DNA of 64,000 bases from Bradyrhizobium sp. 199 (GCF_023073355.1 NZ_JADPJI010000008.1:842744-906743); one strand, 5' to 3'; counted from the stretch's first letter, positions 27,789 through 36,932 are shown. Notes: generated by a model from the sequence alone, not told the origin. Numbers and translations: made by a program.

Positions 27789-27956
27789 ATGGGCTTCGTC
27801 AAATTTACCAAGGGTACCTCGTTGAGCGACAAGGACCGCAAGGCCCTGCGGAAGCTGCTGGGTGCCGAGAAGAAGAAGCTTCAGTCCGCGCTGAAGGACG
27901 TCGACGCCAGCCTTTCGGTGCTGGGCGGCGGGAAGAAAGCCAAGAAGAAGAAGTAA
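27789..27956 (+). CDS. Small Lys-rich protein in the NRPS cluster
   Basis: 55 residues, very basic, ending in a Lys-rich tail (GGGKKAKKKK). The ATG at 27789 has GGGGGAGTGTT upstream, a better choice than the ATG 12 codons earlier. The middle (about 12-42) is predicted helical. No Cys, no signal peptide. It stands between the NRPS and the phosphopantetheinyl transferase and faces the same way. It may be unrelated to the pathway (a nucleic-acid-binding small protein) or an accessory factor. I do not recognise a family. Confidence 0.7.
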   Translation: MGFVKFTKGTSLSDKDRKALRKLLGAEKKKLQSALKDVDASLSVLGGGKKAKKKK

Positions 27957-27987
27957 GATTCGTCGGCCGGGACGCCGCACGAATCTT
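27955..27987 (+). terminator. Stem-loop after the Lys-rich gene
   Basis: AAGATTCGT at 27955-27963 pairs perfectly with ACGAATCTT at 27979-27987, with an inner GC stem. The left arm covers the end of the TAA stop codon. No U-tract follows, so it may be an attenuator or RNA-stability element. The remaining 200 bp before the next gene show no gene. Confidence 0.45.
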
Positions 27988-28189
27988 CAGGCTTCACTTT
28001 TGGGACATGGGCCGCTCGCGTGTCGAGCCGGGGTCTCGCACAAGCTTGCGGCTGTAAACCGGCCTGCAAATCGACAAGAATCCGCCTGGGTGGATCGCTA
28101 CAAGCGGTCTGCTTGGATGATTGTTGCTCAGTTGTTTCTTCCGTCGGGACCGGTGCATTTCTCTCCGCCCGACGCAAAAGGCCCAATTG

Positions 28190-28921
28190 ATGGCTAACGA
28201 CAGAATTGAACTGTTTGTCGGATTGATCGAGTCCATTGACGCGCCGGGCGCGGTCGAGACCTGCCGACGGCTGCTCTCGTTGGACGAACTGGTCCGGGCC
28301 GATCGCTTCATGTTCGAGCGGCATCGACGGCAGTATATCTTCGCGCACACCATGCTGCGCCTGGCACTGTCGCAGGTCGCCTCCAACGTCGCACCGTCCG
28401 ACTGGTCCTTTGGAGCCGGCCGCTACGGGCGGCCGTTTGTTGCAGCGCCCGCGACCTCGACCGCGCTGCATTTCAGTCTGTCTCACGCCGACGGCTGCGT
28501 CGCCTGCGTCGTATCAAGGCATGAGACCGTCGGCGTCGACGTCGAAACCGTGTCGCGGCGGGTAGCGCCGCTGTCCACCGCGCTTCGCTTCTTTGCGCCA
28601 GAGGAGGTCGAAACGCTGCGCGGACTGCCTGAGCCGGCCGCGATCGAGCGCTTCTTCGACTATTGGACGCTCAAGGAGGCCTATCTGAAGGCCAGGGGCT
28701 TCGGCCTCAATTTGCCGCTCGACGCCTTCGCGATGCAGGTCTCGCGCGAGGCCATCGAGATCAGCTTCAAGCCGGATATCGCCGACGATTCCGACGGCTG
28801 GCGCTTCTCGCTGTGCTCGCCATCGCCGGCGCATCGCCTCGCGATCGCCGACGGCTCTCGCGCGAACGGTGGCCTTCCCATCAGCCGCAATGCCTGGCCA
28901 CTCCAGGAAGCGGCTGAATGA
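28190..28921 (+). CDS. Sfp-type 4'-phosphopantetheinyl transferase
   Basis: 243 residues from the ATG at 28190 (weak AAAGG ribosome site). It has both family signatures: GVDVE at 115-119 (Mg binding) and WTLKEAYLKARG at 159-170, plus FSLSHADG near 95-102. It transfers phosphopantetheine from CoA to carrier-domain Ser, here most simply Ser568 and Ser1638 of the NRPS encoded upstream. Its stop overlaps the start of the next gene as ATGA, so both are one translation unit. Confidence 0.92.
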   Translation: MANDRIELFVGLIESIDAPGAVETCRRLLSLDELVRADRFMFERHRRQYIFAHTMLRLALSQVASNVAPSDWSFGAGRYGRPFVAAPATSTALHFSLSHADGCVACVVSRHETVGVDVETVSRRVAPLSTALRFFAPEEVETLRGLPEPAAIERFFDYWTLKEAYLKARGFGLNLPLDAFAMQVSREAIEISFKPDIADDSDGWRFSLCSPSPAHRLAIADGSRANGGLPISRNAWPLQEAAE

Positions 28922-29898
28922 CGCCGCCGCGGCTGCGCGTCTTTCCAGCGATTTCGCGCAACCGCGACCCCGGGAAATATGTCGGCGAGCTGATGCGGGT
29001 GGCGCGGTTCGCCGACAGCAACGCCTTCGAAGGCATCCTGCTGTTCGAAGGCAACGACGTGTTCGTCGAGCCCTGGGCGATGGCCCAGCACATCATGGCG
29101 GCGACGACGCGATCTTCGCCGCTGATCGCCGTCAATCCGGTCTACATGCACCCGTTCACGGCGGCGAAATTCGTCTCGTCCTTTGCGCAGCTCCACCGCC
29201 GCAAGGTCTATCTCAACATGATCACGGGGACGGCGATCAGCGACTTGCAGGGCCTCGGCGACGACCAGTCCCATGCCGACCGCTATATCAGGCTCGGCGA
29301 ATTCGTGGAGCTGATGCGCCAGTTGCTCTCGAGCCCGCGGCCGGTGAATTTCGAGGGGCGCTTCTACCGCGCGCACCATCTGCAGCTGCGCCCGCGCATG
29401 CCGGCTGAGCTGATGCCGGAATTCCTGATCGCCGGCCAATCCGAGGCAGCCCAGCGGGTGGCAAAGGAGACCGGCTGCATCAAGATGCAGATGCTGCCGC
29501 CCGATCTCGATCGCGGCCTCAATTCGCCCGGCATGAATTTCGGCATCTTCGCCCGCGAGGGACGCGAGGAGGCGCGGCAGGCCGCGAAACTACGTTTCCG
29601 CGACAGCCCCGATGATCGCGAACTGCTGGTGCTCACCATGGAGAACACCGACTCGGTGTGGAAGCGGCACCTCTACGCCGGCCAGAGCGGCGAGCTCTCG
29701 GAGAATGGCTATTGGCTGCTGCCGTTCCTGACCTTCCAGGCCGATTGCCCCTATCTCGTCGGCAGCTACGAGGAGATCGGCGCGAAGCTGAAGGCGTTTG
29801 CGGCGAAGGGCCTGACCACGATCATGCTCGACATGGTCGCCGACGAAACCGAGATGCAGCACGTCTGCAAGGCGCTCGCGGCGAGCGGGATGTTTTGA
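28918..29898 (+). CDS. Luciferase-like (LLM) flavin-dependent monooxygenase
   Basis: 326 residues, bacterial luciferase/SsuD-type barrel. Seen: GILLFEGNDVFVEPW near 39-53, NMITGTAISDLQGLG near 100-115 and RYIRLGEFVELMRQLL near 122-137, a pattern of alkanesulfonate monooxygenase-like enzymes. It should use FMNH2 and O2. Start coupled by ATGA to the phosphopantetheinyl transferase, which argues that it tailors the NRPS product, for instance by N- or C-hydroxylation. A separate sulfonate role is possible, but no flavin reductase or transporter is near. Confidence 0.85.
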   Translation: MTPPRLRVFPAISRNRDPGKYVGELMRVARFADSNAFEGILLFEGNDVFVEPWAMAQHIMAATTRSSPLIAVNPVYMHPFTAAKFVSSFAQLHRRKVYLNMITGTAISDLQGLGDDQSHADRYIRLGEFVELMRQLLSSPRPVNFEGRFYRAHHLQLRPRMPAELMPEFLIAGQSEAAQRVAKETGCIKMQMLPPDLDRGLNSPGMNFGIFAREGREEARQAAKLRFRDSPDDRELLVLTMENTDSVWKRHLYAGQSGELSENGYWLLPFLTFQADCPYLVGSYEEIGAKLKAFAAKGLTTIMLDMVADETEMQHVCKALAASGMF

Positions 29899-29922
29899 CG
29901 ACGGATCATGCTGCATCCACAT

Positions 29923-30008
29923 CGTCATTGCGAGGAGCCTTTGCGACGAGGCAATCCAGATTGATGACGGGAAAGATTCTGGATTGCTTCTCTGCGCGCG
30001 CAATGACG
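29923..30008. repeat. Dispersed palindromic repeat with nested arms
   Basis: Outer arms CGTCATTGCG (29923-29932) and CGCAATGACG (29999-30008) are perfect; inner arms GCAATCCAGA (29951-29960) and TCTGGATTGC (29978-29987) are also perfect. I know this type as very common between Bradyrhizobium genes. It lies between convergent genes and may serve as a bidirectional terminator. Confidence 0.6.
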
Positions 30009-30034
30009 GAGAATGACGAACTAGTCAGCCAAAA

Positions 30035-31060
30035 TCACCTTGCCTCTTCGAATCCCGCCAGCACCGAGGTCAGGTTCGCGCCCAGAATATCCGAGAGATA
30101 ACCGCCCTCCTGCACGAACACCGTCGGCAGGCCCATCCTGGCGATGGCCTGGCCGATCCGACGGAAGCCCGGCGTGGTGACGGCCAATCCCTTCAGCGGA
30201 TCGTGTTCGGAGGCGTCCAAGCCGAGCGCGATGACGAGCGCGCCGGGGGCAAAGGACTCGATTGCGCTGCGCGCGACGTCCAGCGACTGGATGTAGCCGT
30301 CATCGCCGGTGCCGATGGCCAGGGGGATGTTGAGATTGGTGCCGAGGCCGGATCCCTCCCCGCGCTCGTGGGCATAGCCCCACACATAGGGATAATACGC
30401 GATCGGATCGGCATGGATCGAGATCGTGTAGACGTCGGGCCGGGCGTAGAAAATGCCTTGCGTGCCGTTGCCGTGATGGACGTCGACGTCGAGGATCACG
30501 ACGCGCTCGTGCTTCTGCCGCAGATGCGCCGCGGCAATCGCGCTGTTGTTGAGGAAGCAGAAGCCGCCGGCCATGTCGCGATAGGCGTGATGACCGGGCG
30601 GACGGCAGAGCGCATAGGTCCCGTCCTCGCCGTCCATCACCATCTGCGCGGCGGTGACCGCAACATCCGTCGCAGCGCAGGCCGCAGCCCAGGTGCCCGG
30701 ACCGATCGGCGCCGCGGTGTCGGCGGTGTGCCAGCCGAGCTTGCCGACGATGTGGGTCGGATAGGTCGCGGCATGACGCACCGGATGGATGTTGCCGATC
30801 ATCTCCGGGCCGGAATCGCCGAGCGCGGTCCATGCGTCCCAGGCCTCGCTCAGGAACGACAGATATTCCGGACTGTGAATGCGCGCGCGAGGTCCTTGGC
30901 CGAATTTTGTCGGCTCGACGAGCTGGTGCTTGCCGTCCTCCAACCCCTTGAGCAGGCGGTCGGCGCGCTCGGGCTGCTCGGTGGTGCGCTTGACGACGCC
31001 GCGGACCAGGAAGAATTGCGGATCGTGGCTGCGGTGCAGTTCGGTATGGACGGCTTTCAC
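30035..31060 (-). CDS. Histone deacetylase / acetylpolyamine amidohydrolase family enzyme
   Basis: 341 residues from a GTG at 31060 with CGGAGTG upstream. The zinc hydrolase motifs are complete: RPPGHHAYRD (His157, His158), DVDVHHGNGTQ (Asp193 and His195 as zinc ligands) and LGLDASEHDPL (third ligand Asp near 278). Such bacterial enzymes remove acetyl groups from polyamines or similar amines. It is followed on the same strand by the NRPS-side repeat and has no obvious operon partner, though a YgiC-like polyamine ligase occurs elsewhere in the window. Confidence 0.88.
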   Translation of the reverse strand: MKAVHTELHRSHDPQFFLVRGVVKRTTEQPERADRLLKGLEDGKHQLVEPTKFGQGPRARIHSPEYLSFLSEAWDAWTALGDSGPEMIGNIHPVRHAATYPTHIVGKLGWHTADTAAPIGPGTWAAACAATDVAVTAAQMVMDGEDGTYALCRPPGHHAYRDMAGGFCFLNNSAIAAAHLRQKHERVVILDVDVHHGNGTQGIFYARPDVYTISIHADPIAYYPYVWGYAHERGEGSGLGTNLNIPLAIGTGDDGYIQSLDVARSAIESFAPGALVIALGLDASEHDPLKGLAVTTPGFRRIGQAIARMGLPTVFVQEGGYLSDILGANLTSVLAGFEEAR

Positions 31061-31172
31061 TCAAACACTCCGTGTCGCGTGCTCACAGATGTCTTGATCG
31101 CTGCGGCAATCGGATGCAAGCAAGAAGAATGCCGTCTCGACTGCCCTGCGCGGGAAGCAGAGCGCCCGGAGC

Positions 31173-32114
31173 TCAGCAGCGCCCGCGCTGGAGACAGTGC
31201 TCGCGGCCTGGCTGATCGGTACGGAAGGACTCGATGAAGCCGCCCTGACGCTGGGTGACGTAGACGGTCTTGCCGTCGCCGCCGCCGAAGGCGAGGTTGG
31301 TCGGCTCCTTTCCCTTCAGCGCGATCTCCCGCTCGACCGCGCCATTGGGCTTCATCAGCGCAACTGTCCCTTTGAGAATGCGCGCGACATAGAGACGGCC
31401 GGTAACGTCGGTACGCAAGCCATCGACGGTGTCGGGCTGAAACGCCTTGACGAGTTTTGCAGCCGTCAGCTCGTTGCCGTTGACCGCATAAGACCAGATC
31501 TGGCCGCTGCTGGATTCTCCGACATAGAGCGTCTTGCCGTCGGGGCTGAGATCGATGCCGTTGGTGGTGCCCATCGCGCGCGGCGCCGACATCACCTGTC
31601 CCTGCACGGTGCCGTCGGCGGCTTTCGCAATCCGCCAGATGTGGCCTTCCCTGCCCTTCCAGTTCGGATCGCTCGCATAGATCGTGCCGTCGCGGGCGAT
31701 CGTGATGTCGTTGGGCTGGTTCATCTCGTCGGAATGAAACCAGATCCCCGGCTCGGTTGCCCCCTTTGGAATTACAAAGATGTTGTGCTTCTTGTAGTCG
31801 GCGATGAACATGGTGCCGCTCCCATCGAAGCGGATGGCGTTGCCGACACTGCCGTCGGGCAGCACCGTGAATGGCTCCGATGCCGCACCGCCCGCAGGCA
31901 GCCTGCCGATGGTGCCGGGCTTGCCGAGATTGACCACGAACAGATTGCCGTCGAGGTCGGAAGCGGGTCCCTCGATGCCGAAGGTGTATTCGCCTGATGG
32001 CGTCACCTGCGCGCTCTCGAACAGCTTCGTTTCCGCTTGGGCGGACGCCGTCGCAACGACGAATAGGACGCTACTGCACAGGCACCAGGAATTTCTGCCG
32101 GATGTAATAGCCAT
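31173..32114 (-). CDS. Exported SMP-30/gluconolactonase-like beta-propeller
   Basis: 313 residues from the ATG at 32114; an ATG at 32135 is also open and no start has a clear ribosome site. Residues 1-27 form a signal peptide (ending ATASAQA). The rest is a six-bladed propeller with repeats such as GTIYASDPNW and DLSPDGKTLYVGES. Its start lies inside the 3' end of the dehydrogenase gene (about 44 nt overlap). A lactonase downstream of a periplasmic sugar dehydrogenase makes sense: the dehydrogenase would form the lactone that this enzyme opens. Confidence 0.8.
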   Translation of the reverse strand: MAITSGRNSWCLCSSVLFVVATASAQAETKLFESAQVTPSGEYTFGIEGPASDLDGNLFVVNLGKPGTIGRLPAGGAASEPFTVLPDGSVGNAIRFDGSGTMFIADYKKHNIFVIPKGATEPGIWFHSDEMNQPNDITIARDGTIYASDPNWKGREGHIWRIAKAADGTVQGQVMSAPRAMGTTNGIDLSPDGKTLYVGESSSGQIWSYAVNGNELTAAKLVKAFQPDTVDGLRTDVTGRLYVARILKGTVALMKPNGAVEREIALKGKEPTNLAFGGGDGKTVYVTQRQGGFIESFRTDQPGREHCLQRGRC

Positions 32115-34244
32115 CGCCGTCGGTGCACTCGCCATTCAGATAGGGGTCGGCCGGCCGGAAGAATCGGCTGAAGCCGGGTTTGTCTACAGCGCTCCTTTGT
32201 GTCACGACAACGACCTTCGCAGCCGGTATTTCGCCGCATTCCTTGTTCGTCTTGCCAAAGAACTTGCGCTGCGGCGGACCGGGCTTGATCCGCATCCGTG
32301 TGCCCGGAACCATTTTCGCAACGAGCAAGTCCATTGTGTCGAGCAGGCGCGTGTAACCGGGCTCGGTCTTCGGCAGGCTCTCGCCGCCCGGCGGCATCAG
32401 CTTCTCCGCGCCGATGCCGCGCAGGCGGGTGCGCAGCTTGCCGAAAGAGGGATCATCAGGATAGATCCAGCCGTCCTGCGAGAGCATGAAGCGGAGCACG
32501 GCTTCGTCCTTCTCTGCGTCCGACTGGCGGGCTTCAGACCGAAATCGGAATGGCAGCCAACGCAATGCTTCTCGACGAGGCCCTTGCGCAGCGTCGTGAG
32601 CCGGGCGCTGTTCTGTACATCCCTGGCGACGAAGGTCGCGAGCTGGTGGATCATCGCCTGGCTGCGCATGTCGCAGGGCAGCGGCGGCGGCGGATCGCCC
32701 GCGGCGCGATCGATGCGGATCACGGTCTGGTTCTTGTCCTCGACCAGCCAGATCGCGCCGTCCTCTGCGACCGTCATGCCCACGGGCGCGCCTTGCGGCC
32801 GCGCGCCGTTGACGCGGTGCCAACCCGCGATCAGCTCATCGAACGGCGCGGCAGCGACCGCGCCGGCCTCGGTCTGAAAGCTGCGCGTCGGCTCGGCCGC
32901 GCAACTGACGTGATAGCGCACCGGCGCCGCGACAGGCCTTGGGAAGCCGTGATCATCGACGTCGTAGACGAGGAGGCGGCTTCCGGTCGGACGATAGCCG
33001 TGCAGGCCGACCAGCAGCTTGCCCGCCAGTTCCGGAAATTTCGTGCCATGATAATACAACATCGCGAGCGGCGCGCCGTGCGGCGGCAGCAGCGAGAGCG
33101 GCGGCTTGTAGAGCGCGCCTGCCGTGCAGAGCGACTTGTAGACCCCGCCTTGCAGCACGTTTTTGAATTCGGCGCTCGGCGTCGACACATCGTAGCAATA
33201 GGGCCAGCCATAATGCCTGCCCTGCTCGATTGCGTTGATCTCCTCGTTCGGCTTGAAAATATCAGGCAAGTCGCGGCTGTTCTCAGCCTGCAGGAAGGCG
33301 TAGCCGGCGTCGGGAAATTTCGGATGCAGCGCCAACGCCATCGAGTTGCGCAAGCCGCGCGCATAGACAATGTGCGGCGGATCGGCATCGCCAGGCTTCA
33401 GCGCCGGGAAGACGCCGCTTGCAGGCGGGGTGAACAGCCAGATCGATGCCATGGCGGAAGCGCCCTCGGCCGCGGCGCAAGGCCTCGTGATCGGCGCCGG
33501 CGTGATGCAGTCGTCGCTGTGCGAGCCAATATTGACGAATAGCCGCCCGTTGCTGTCGAACACGAACTGCTTGAGCGGATGCGCGCTCTCCTGGATCCGA
33601 GTGCCGTCGGGCAGCGCGATCCGGCGCCCGGGCATGTGACGGATGATGGTCTCGACGGTGCCGCGCGGATTGTCGGCGAGCGGATCGAACCGGAAGATCG
33701 TCTCGGCAGTCGAGGCGTAGAGCCACTTGTCCGGACCGAGCGCGAGGCCGAAGGGATATTCGATTTCGGTCAGAAGCTCCTTGAACCGCCCGCCCTGTGG
33801 CGCGCGCGGATCGAGCAGCAGCAGCCGTCCGTCGGCGCGGCCCCAGCCGCCCATGTCGGCCACCACGAACAGATCGCGGCCCGGCACCTGAACGATCGCG
33901 CGTGGAAACGTGAGGCCATCCGCTTCGCTGGCGACGAGCCCGGCGCAAAATCCAGCCTTCATGTCGATCTGGATCCTGGAAAAGGCGAGATCACCATTGC
34001 CGCAGGCTTCCGCGCCGATGGCATAGCCGCTGCGGCGGAGCGACTCCGATGACGCCGCGGAGGTGAGCCCAAGCAGGGCCGCCAAGACGGACGCCAAGAA
34101 CGACGCCAAGCCCCACGCCAAGACCTCCGCACATGCGCGCAGCCTTCGGCGTTCGCGCTTAGATGTGAAATAGCTCACGGCGGCCCCAGACTTGCCCGCA
34201 AAAGGTGTTCCACGCCGGGAAAACGCCGTCCAGCTGAACATCAC
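32071..34244 (-). pseudogene. PQQ-type sorbosone dehydrogenase fused to cytochrome c, apparent frameshift
   Basis: The first frame runs from 34244 (a GTG at 34178 with TCTGGGGCCGCC upstream is a better start) and holds a signal peptide, a sorbosone/glucose dehydrogenase propeller and a heme c motif CVGCH. Just after it, at a GGG run on the plus strand (32529-32531), good coding shifts to another frame, continuing RQSDAEKDEAVLRFMLS to a stop at 32071; the first frame degenerates to Ser/Arg-rich sequence ending at 32397. Restoring one base in that run joins both. This is either a one-base loss or a sequencing error. The intact protein would be about 700 residues and pass electrons from substrate through PQQ to heme. 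Confidence 0.8.
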
Positions 34245-34382
34245 TCGCCTGTGATTAAACCTGTAGCGACCCTGGGGCCGACCAAATATCCGTAAATTCC
34301 CTTACCGGGTTCGGCCCGAATGTTTCGCGAAGGCTTCGGGTGGTATCGATTTGCCGTCAGTTGCTCCCTACAGGAGGCGCAT

Positions 34383-34616
34383 ATGGTCCAGGTCTATTTT
34401 CACTGCTCCAACACCGAGGGCACCCTGATCGACCGCTACGGCGCCGCCGTGTCCAATCTCTCCGAGGCGCGCGACCGTGCCTCTCAGATCATGCGGTCGA
34501 TGATCCTGACGCCGAGCAGCGAAGACTGGCGCGACTGGGTGATCCATGTCAGCGACGACGCCGGCGAAGAGATTTTCGATCTGCCCTTCACCGCCATGCT
34601 CGGCAAGCCGCATTGA
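34383..34616 (+). CDS. Small DUF6894-type protein
   Basis: 77 residues. The ATG at 34383 has an excellent site (GGAGGCGCAT). The start VQVYFHCSNTEG and the end IFDLPFTAML fit the small DUF6894 family, common in Bradyrhizobium and Methylobacterium, usually with the pattern of a beta hairpin, a helix and a closing strand. No signal peptide. Function unknown. A 58-codon gene follows after 9 nt. Confidence 0.75.
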   Translation: MVQVYFHCSNTEGTLIDRYGAAVSNLSEARDRASQIMRSMILTPSSEDWRDWVIHVSDDAGEEIFDLPFTAMLGKPH

Positions 34617-34625
34617 GGTGATGCC

Positions 34626-34802
34626 ATGCTGATCGCTTCACTGAGCCTGTTCCGCCAACCCCTGAGTTTCGTCGCCGCCAAATGGCAGACGCTGGTTCGG
34701 GTCGCCGGCAACCCCTACCGTCCCGAGCTTCACTATATGCGCGGACCTGGCCCGAAATGGCGCGCCAAGTATCAGGCCAGCCGGCTGAACCGCCCGCTCT
34801 GA
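34626..34802 (+). CDS. 58-residue protein, unknown
   Basis: A short gene starting ATG at 34626 with GAGGTGAT upstream, stop TGA at 34800-34802. The protein begins MLIASLSLFRQPLSFVAAK, a weak amphipathic or membrane-associated N-terminus, and ends in a basic Tyr/Arg-rich tail (GPKWRAKYQASRLNRPL). It lies 9 nt behind the DUF6894 gene, so the two are probably co-transcribed. No family recognised. Confidence 0.55.
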   Translation: MLIASLSLFRQPLSFVAAKWQTLVRVAGNPYRPELHYMRGPGPKWRAKYQASRLNRPL

Positions 34803-34848
34803 CGGACGGCGGCTCAGCTGCTTCTTCGTTAATCTCCGTCTTCTTCGT

Positions 34849-35040
34849 CGTCATGGCCGGGCTTGTCCCGGCCATTCACGTTTTAAGGGCGCGATTCAAA
34901 GACGTGGATGCGCGGACAAGCCCGGACCTGGCAGCACGATTACATTGAGAGCCTATCCCTGCGGCCATCCTTCGAGACGCGCGCTTTAGGCGGGCTCCTC
35001 AAGGAGGCCCGTAAGCGACGGCTCGAAGGACGAGGCGTTG
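34849..35040. repeat. Cluster of dispersed intergenic repeats
   Basis: The 446-bp gap 34803-35248 has no gene but at least two repeat types. A perfect hairpin ATGGCCGGG-cttgt-CCCGGCCAT (34853-34875) is followed by a diverged inverted partner ending near 34938. A second stretch, about 34966-35036, starts CATCCTTCGAGACGC and ends CTCGAAGGACGAGG. Both look like common Bradyrhizobium repeats. Confidence 0.5.
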
Positions 35041-35248
35041 CGCGCGGGCTGTCGTCACAAGTCACATTGATAGCTCGGCAAAGCCTGGCGAGTTTGGCAG
35101 GCGGCCATCCCGCGCCTGTTTCACACCTGCCATGTCGCCGCTCCCTTTGGATATTCTCGTTGGCCACAATGTGCCATTGTCGGCGCGCTGCGCCAATCGC
35201 GTAGCAAGTCAGCGCCACGAAGCCAGCACAGAACATCAAGACGACATC

Positions 35249-36838
35249 ATGCCTCACCAGTTCAGCCTCAACCAGACCGTCCGCAAACCCGCCGTCACGT
35301 CCAAGGGCGGCATCGTCGCCTCGCAGTCGCGGCGGGCTGCCGAAGTCGGGGCGCAGGTGCTGGCGGCGGGCGGCGACTGCGTGGACGCGGTCGTGGCAAC
35401 CACCATGGCGCTGAACGTGCTGGAGCCCTGGAACAGCGGCATCGGCGGCGGCGGTGCGATGGTGCTCTACCGCGCCAAGGAAAATCGCACCGAGGTGATC
35501 GACTACGGCATGTCCGCGCCTCAAAGCCTGCGCGTCGCCGACTATCCGCTCAGCGGCGACGGCGCCGCTTCCGACCTCTTCCCCTGGCCGCGGGTAAAGG
35601 ACGATCGCAACACCCATGGCCCCGGCTCGATTGCCGTCCCCGGCGTCGTTGCCGGAATGGAAGAAGCGCATCGCCGTTACGCAAGGATGCCGTGGAAGGA
35701 TCTGCTCGCGCCGGCAGCCAGGCTCGCCGGTGAAGGCCTGCTGGTCGATTGGTGGACGACGGTGGCGATCTCGGGCTCGGCCGCCGATCTCAGGCGCTAT
35801 CCCGCCAGCGCGGCGGCGTTCCTGAAGGACGGCCTACCACCGAGCGCGCCATGGGGCATCAAGGCCGAGATCCGGCTGCCGCAGGACACGCTGAAAGCGA
35901 CGCTGTCGCATCTCGCCGAGGCTGGGCCGCGCGATTTCTACCAGGGTGATCTCGCCAGGAGCATCGCCTCCGACATCAAGGCCGATGGCGGTTCGCTGTC
36001 TGTCGAGGACCTCGCCGCCTTTCGCGCGCATTTGCGCGAACCGCTGGCGATCCCCTACCGCGAGGGCAAGGTGTATGCGACGCCCGAGCTCACGGCCGGG
36101 CCCACCATGGCGCACGCGCTGCGGCTGTTGCAGCAGAGCCTGAAGCCGGCAAGCGCGCCGGACGCGGCCGCCTATGTCGAATATGCACTCGCTCTTCAGG
36201 CAGCCTTCCGCGGGCGGCTCAAGGACATGGGCGATGCCGACGGCAAACGCTCGCTCGGTGCCGAATATCTGGCGCCCGCCTGCACCACGCATTTCTCCGT
36301 GGTCGACCGGCACGGCAACATCGCCGCGGTGACGCAGACGCTGCTGTCATCCTTCGGCTCGAGATATGTGACGCCGCACACCGGGATCGCCATGAACAAC
36401 GGCATCATGTGGTTCGATCCGACGCCCGGCACCACCAACTCGCTCGGGCCCGGCAAGCGCTGCCTTTGCAACTACACGCCCGTCATCGCCGAGACGAAGG
36501 ATGGCAAGCGCCTCGCCGTCGGCGCCTCGGGCGGACGCCGCATTCTGCCCTCCGTGATGCAGCTCGTCTCCTTTGCGATGGATTTCGGCATGGATCTCGA
36601 TGCCGCCATTCATCAGCCGCGCATCGACGCCAGCGAAGGCGCGGTCGTGATCGGCGATGCTCGTTTGCCAGAGGACGTGCGCAAGACGCTGAGCTCGCGC
36701 TTCGACTATGAAGAGACCCGCGTGCAGGCATTGCCGCAAAAATTCGCATGCCCAAGCGTGGTGATGCGCGAGGACGACATCAATTCCGGCGCGGTCGAGA
36801 TCTTTCATCCCTGGGCCGATGCGGTCGCGGAAGACTGA
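35249..36838 (+). CDS. Gamma-glutamyltransferase family (Ntn hydrolase)
   Basis: 529 residues from the ATG at 35249. The self-cleavage and nucleophile site is Thr346 in CTTHFSVVDRHGN; the large-subunit signature GGNAVDAVVA appears as GGDCVDAVVAT. The glycine loop GIGGGGAMVLY is near 64-74. There is no signal peptide, unlike E. coli Ggt, so it is probably cytoplasmic and may act on other gamma-glutamyl or N-acyl substrates. It stands alone on its strand. Confidence 0.87.
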   Translation: MPHQFSLNQTVRKPAVTSKGGIVASQSRRAAEVGAQVLAAGGDCVDAVVATTMALNVLEPWNSGIGGGGAMVLYRAKENRTEVIDYGMSAPQSLRVADYPLSGDGAASDLFPWPRVKDDRNTHGPGSIAVPGVVAGMEEAHRRYARMPWKDLLAPAARLAGEGLLVDWWTTVAISGSAADLRRYPASAAAFLKDGLPPSAPWGIKAEIRLPQDTLKATLSHLAEAGPRDFYQGDLARSIASDIKADGGSLSVEDLAAFRAHLREPLAIPYREGKVYATPELTAGPTMAHALRLLQQSLKPASAPDAAAYVEYALALQAAFRGRLKDMGDADGKRSLGAEYLAPACTTHFSVVDRHGNIAAVTQTLLSSFGSRYVTPHTGIAMNNGIMWFDPTPGTTNSLGPGKRCLCNYTPVIAETKDGKRLAVGASGGRRILPSVMQLVSFAMDFGMDLDAAIHQPRIDASEGAVVIGDARLPEDVRKTLSSRFDYEETRVQALPQKFACPSVVMREDDINSGAVEIFHPWADAVAED

Positions 36839-36932
36839 GCGAACGGATCGCTGCTGCGTTTCTGCCAGTGCGCGTTGTGCTCTCGCGCGATTGCGCATCG
36901 AGGCGAGCATCACGACTCCTCCACATTCGCAG

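Noticed and set aside
32397..32520. Ser/Arg-rich end of the dehydrogenase first frame as a real C-terminus
   Set aside because: The other frame over the same DNA is clearly protein-like, so this end results from the frameshift.
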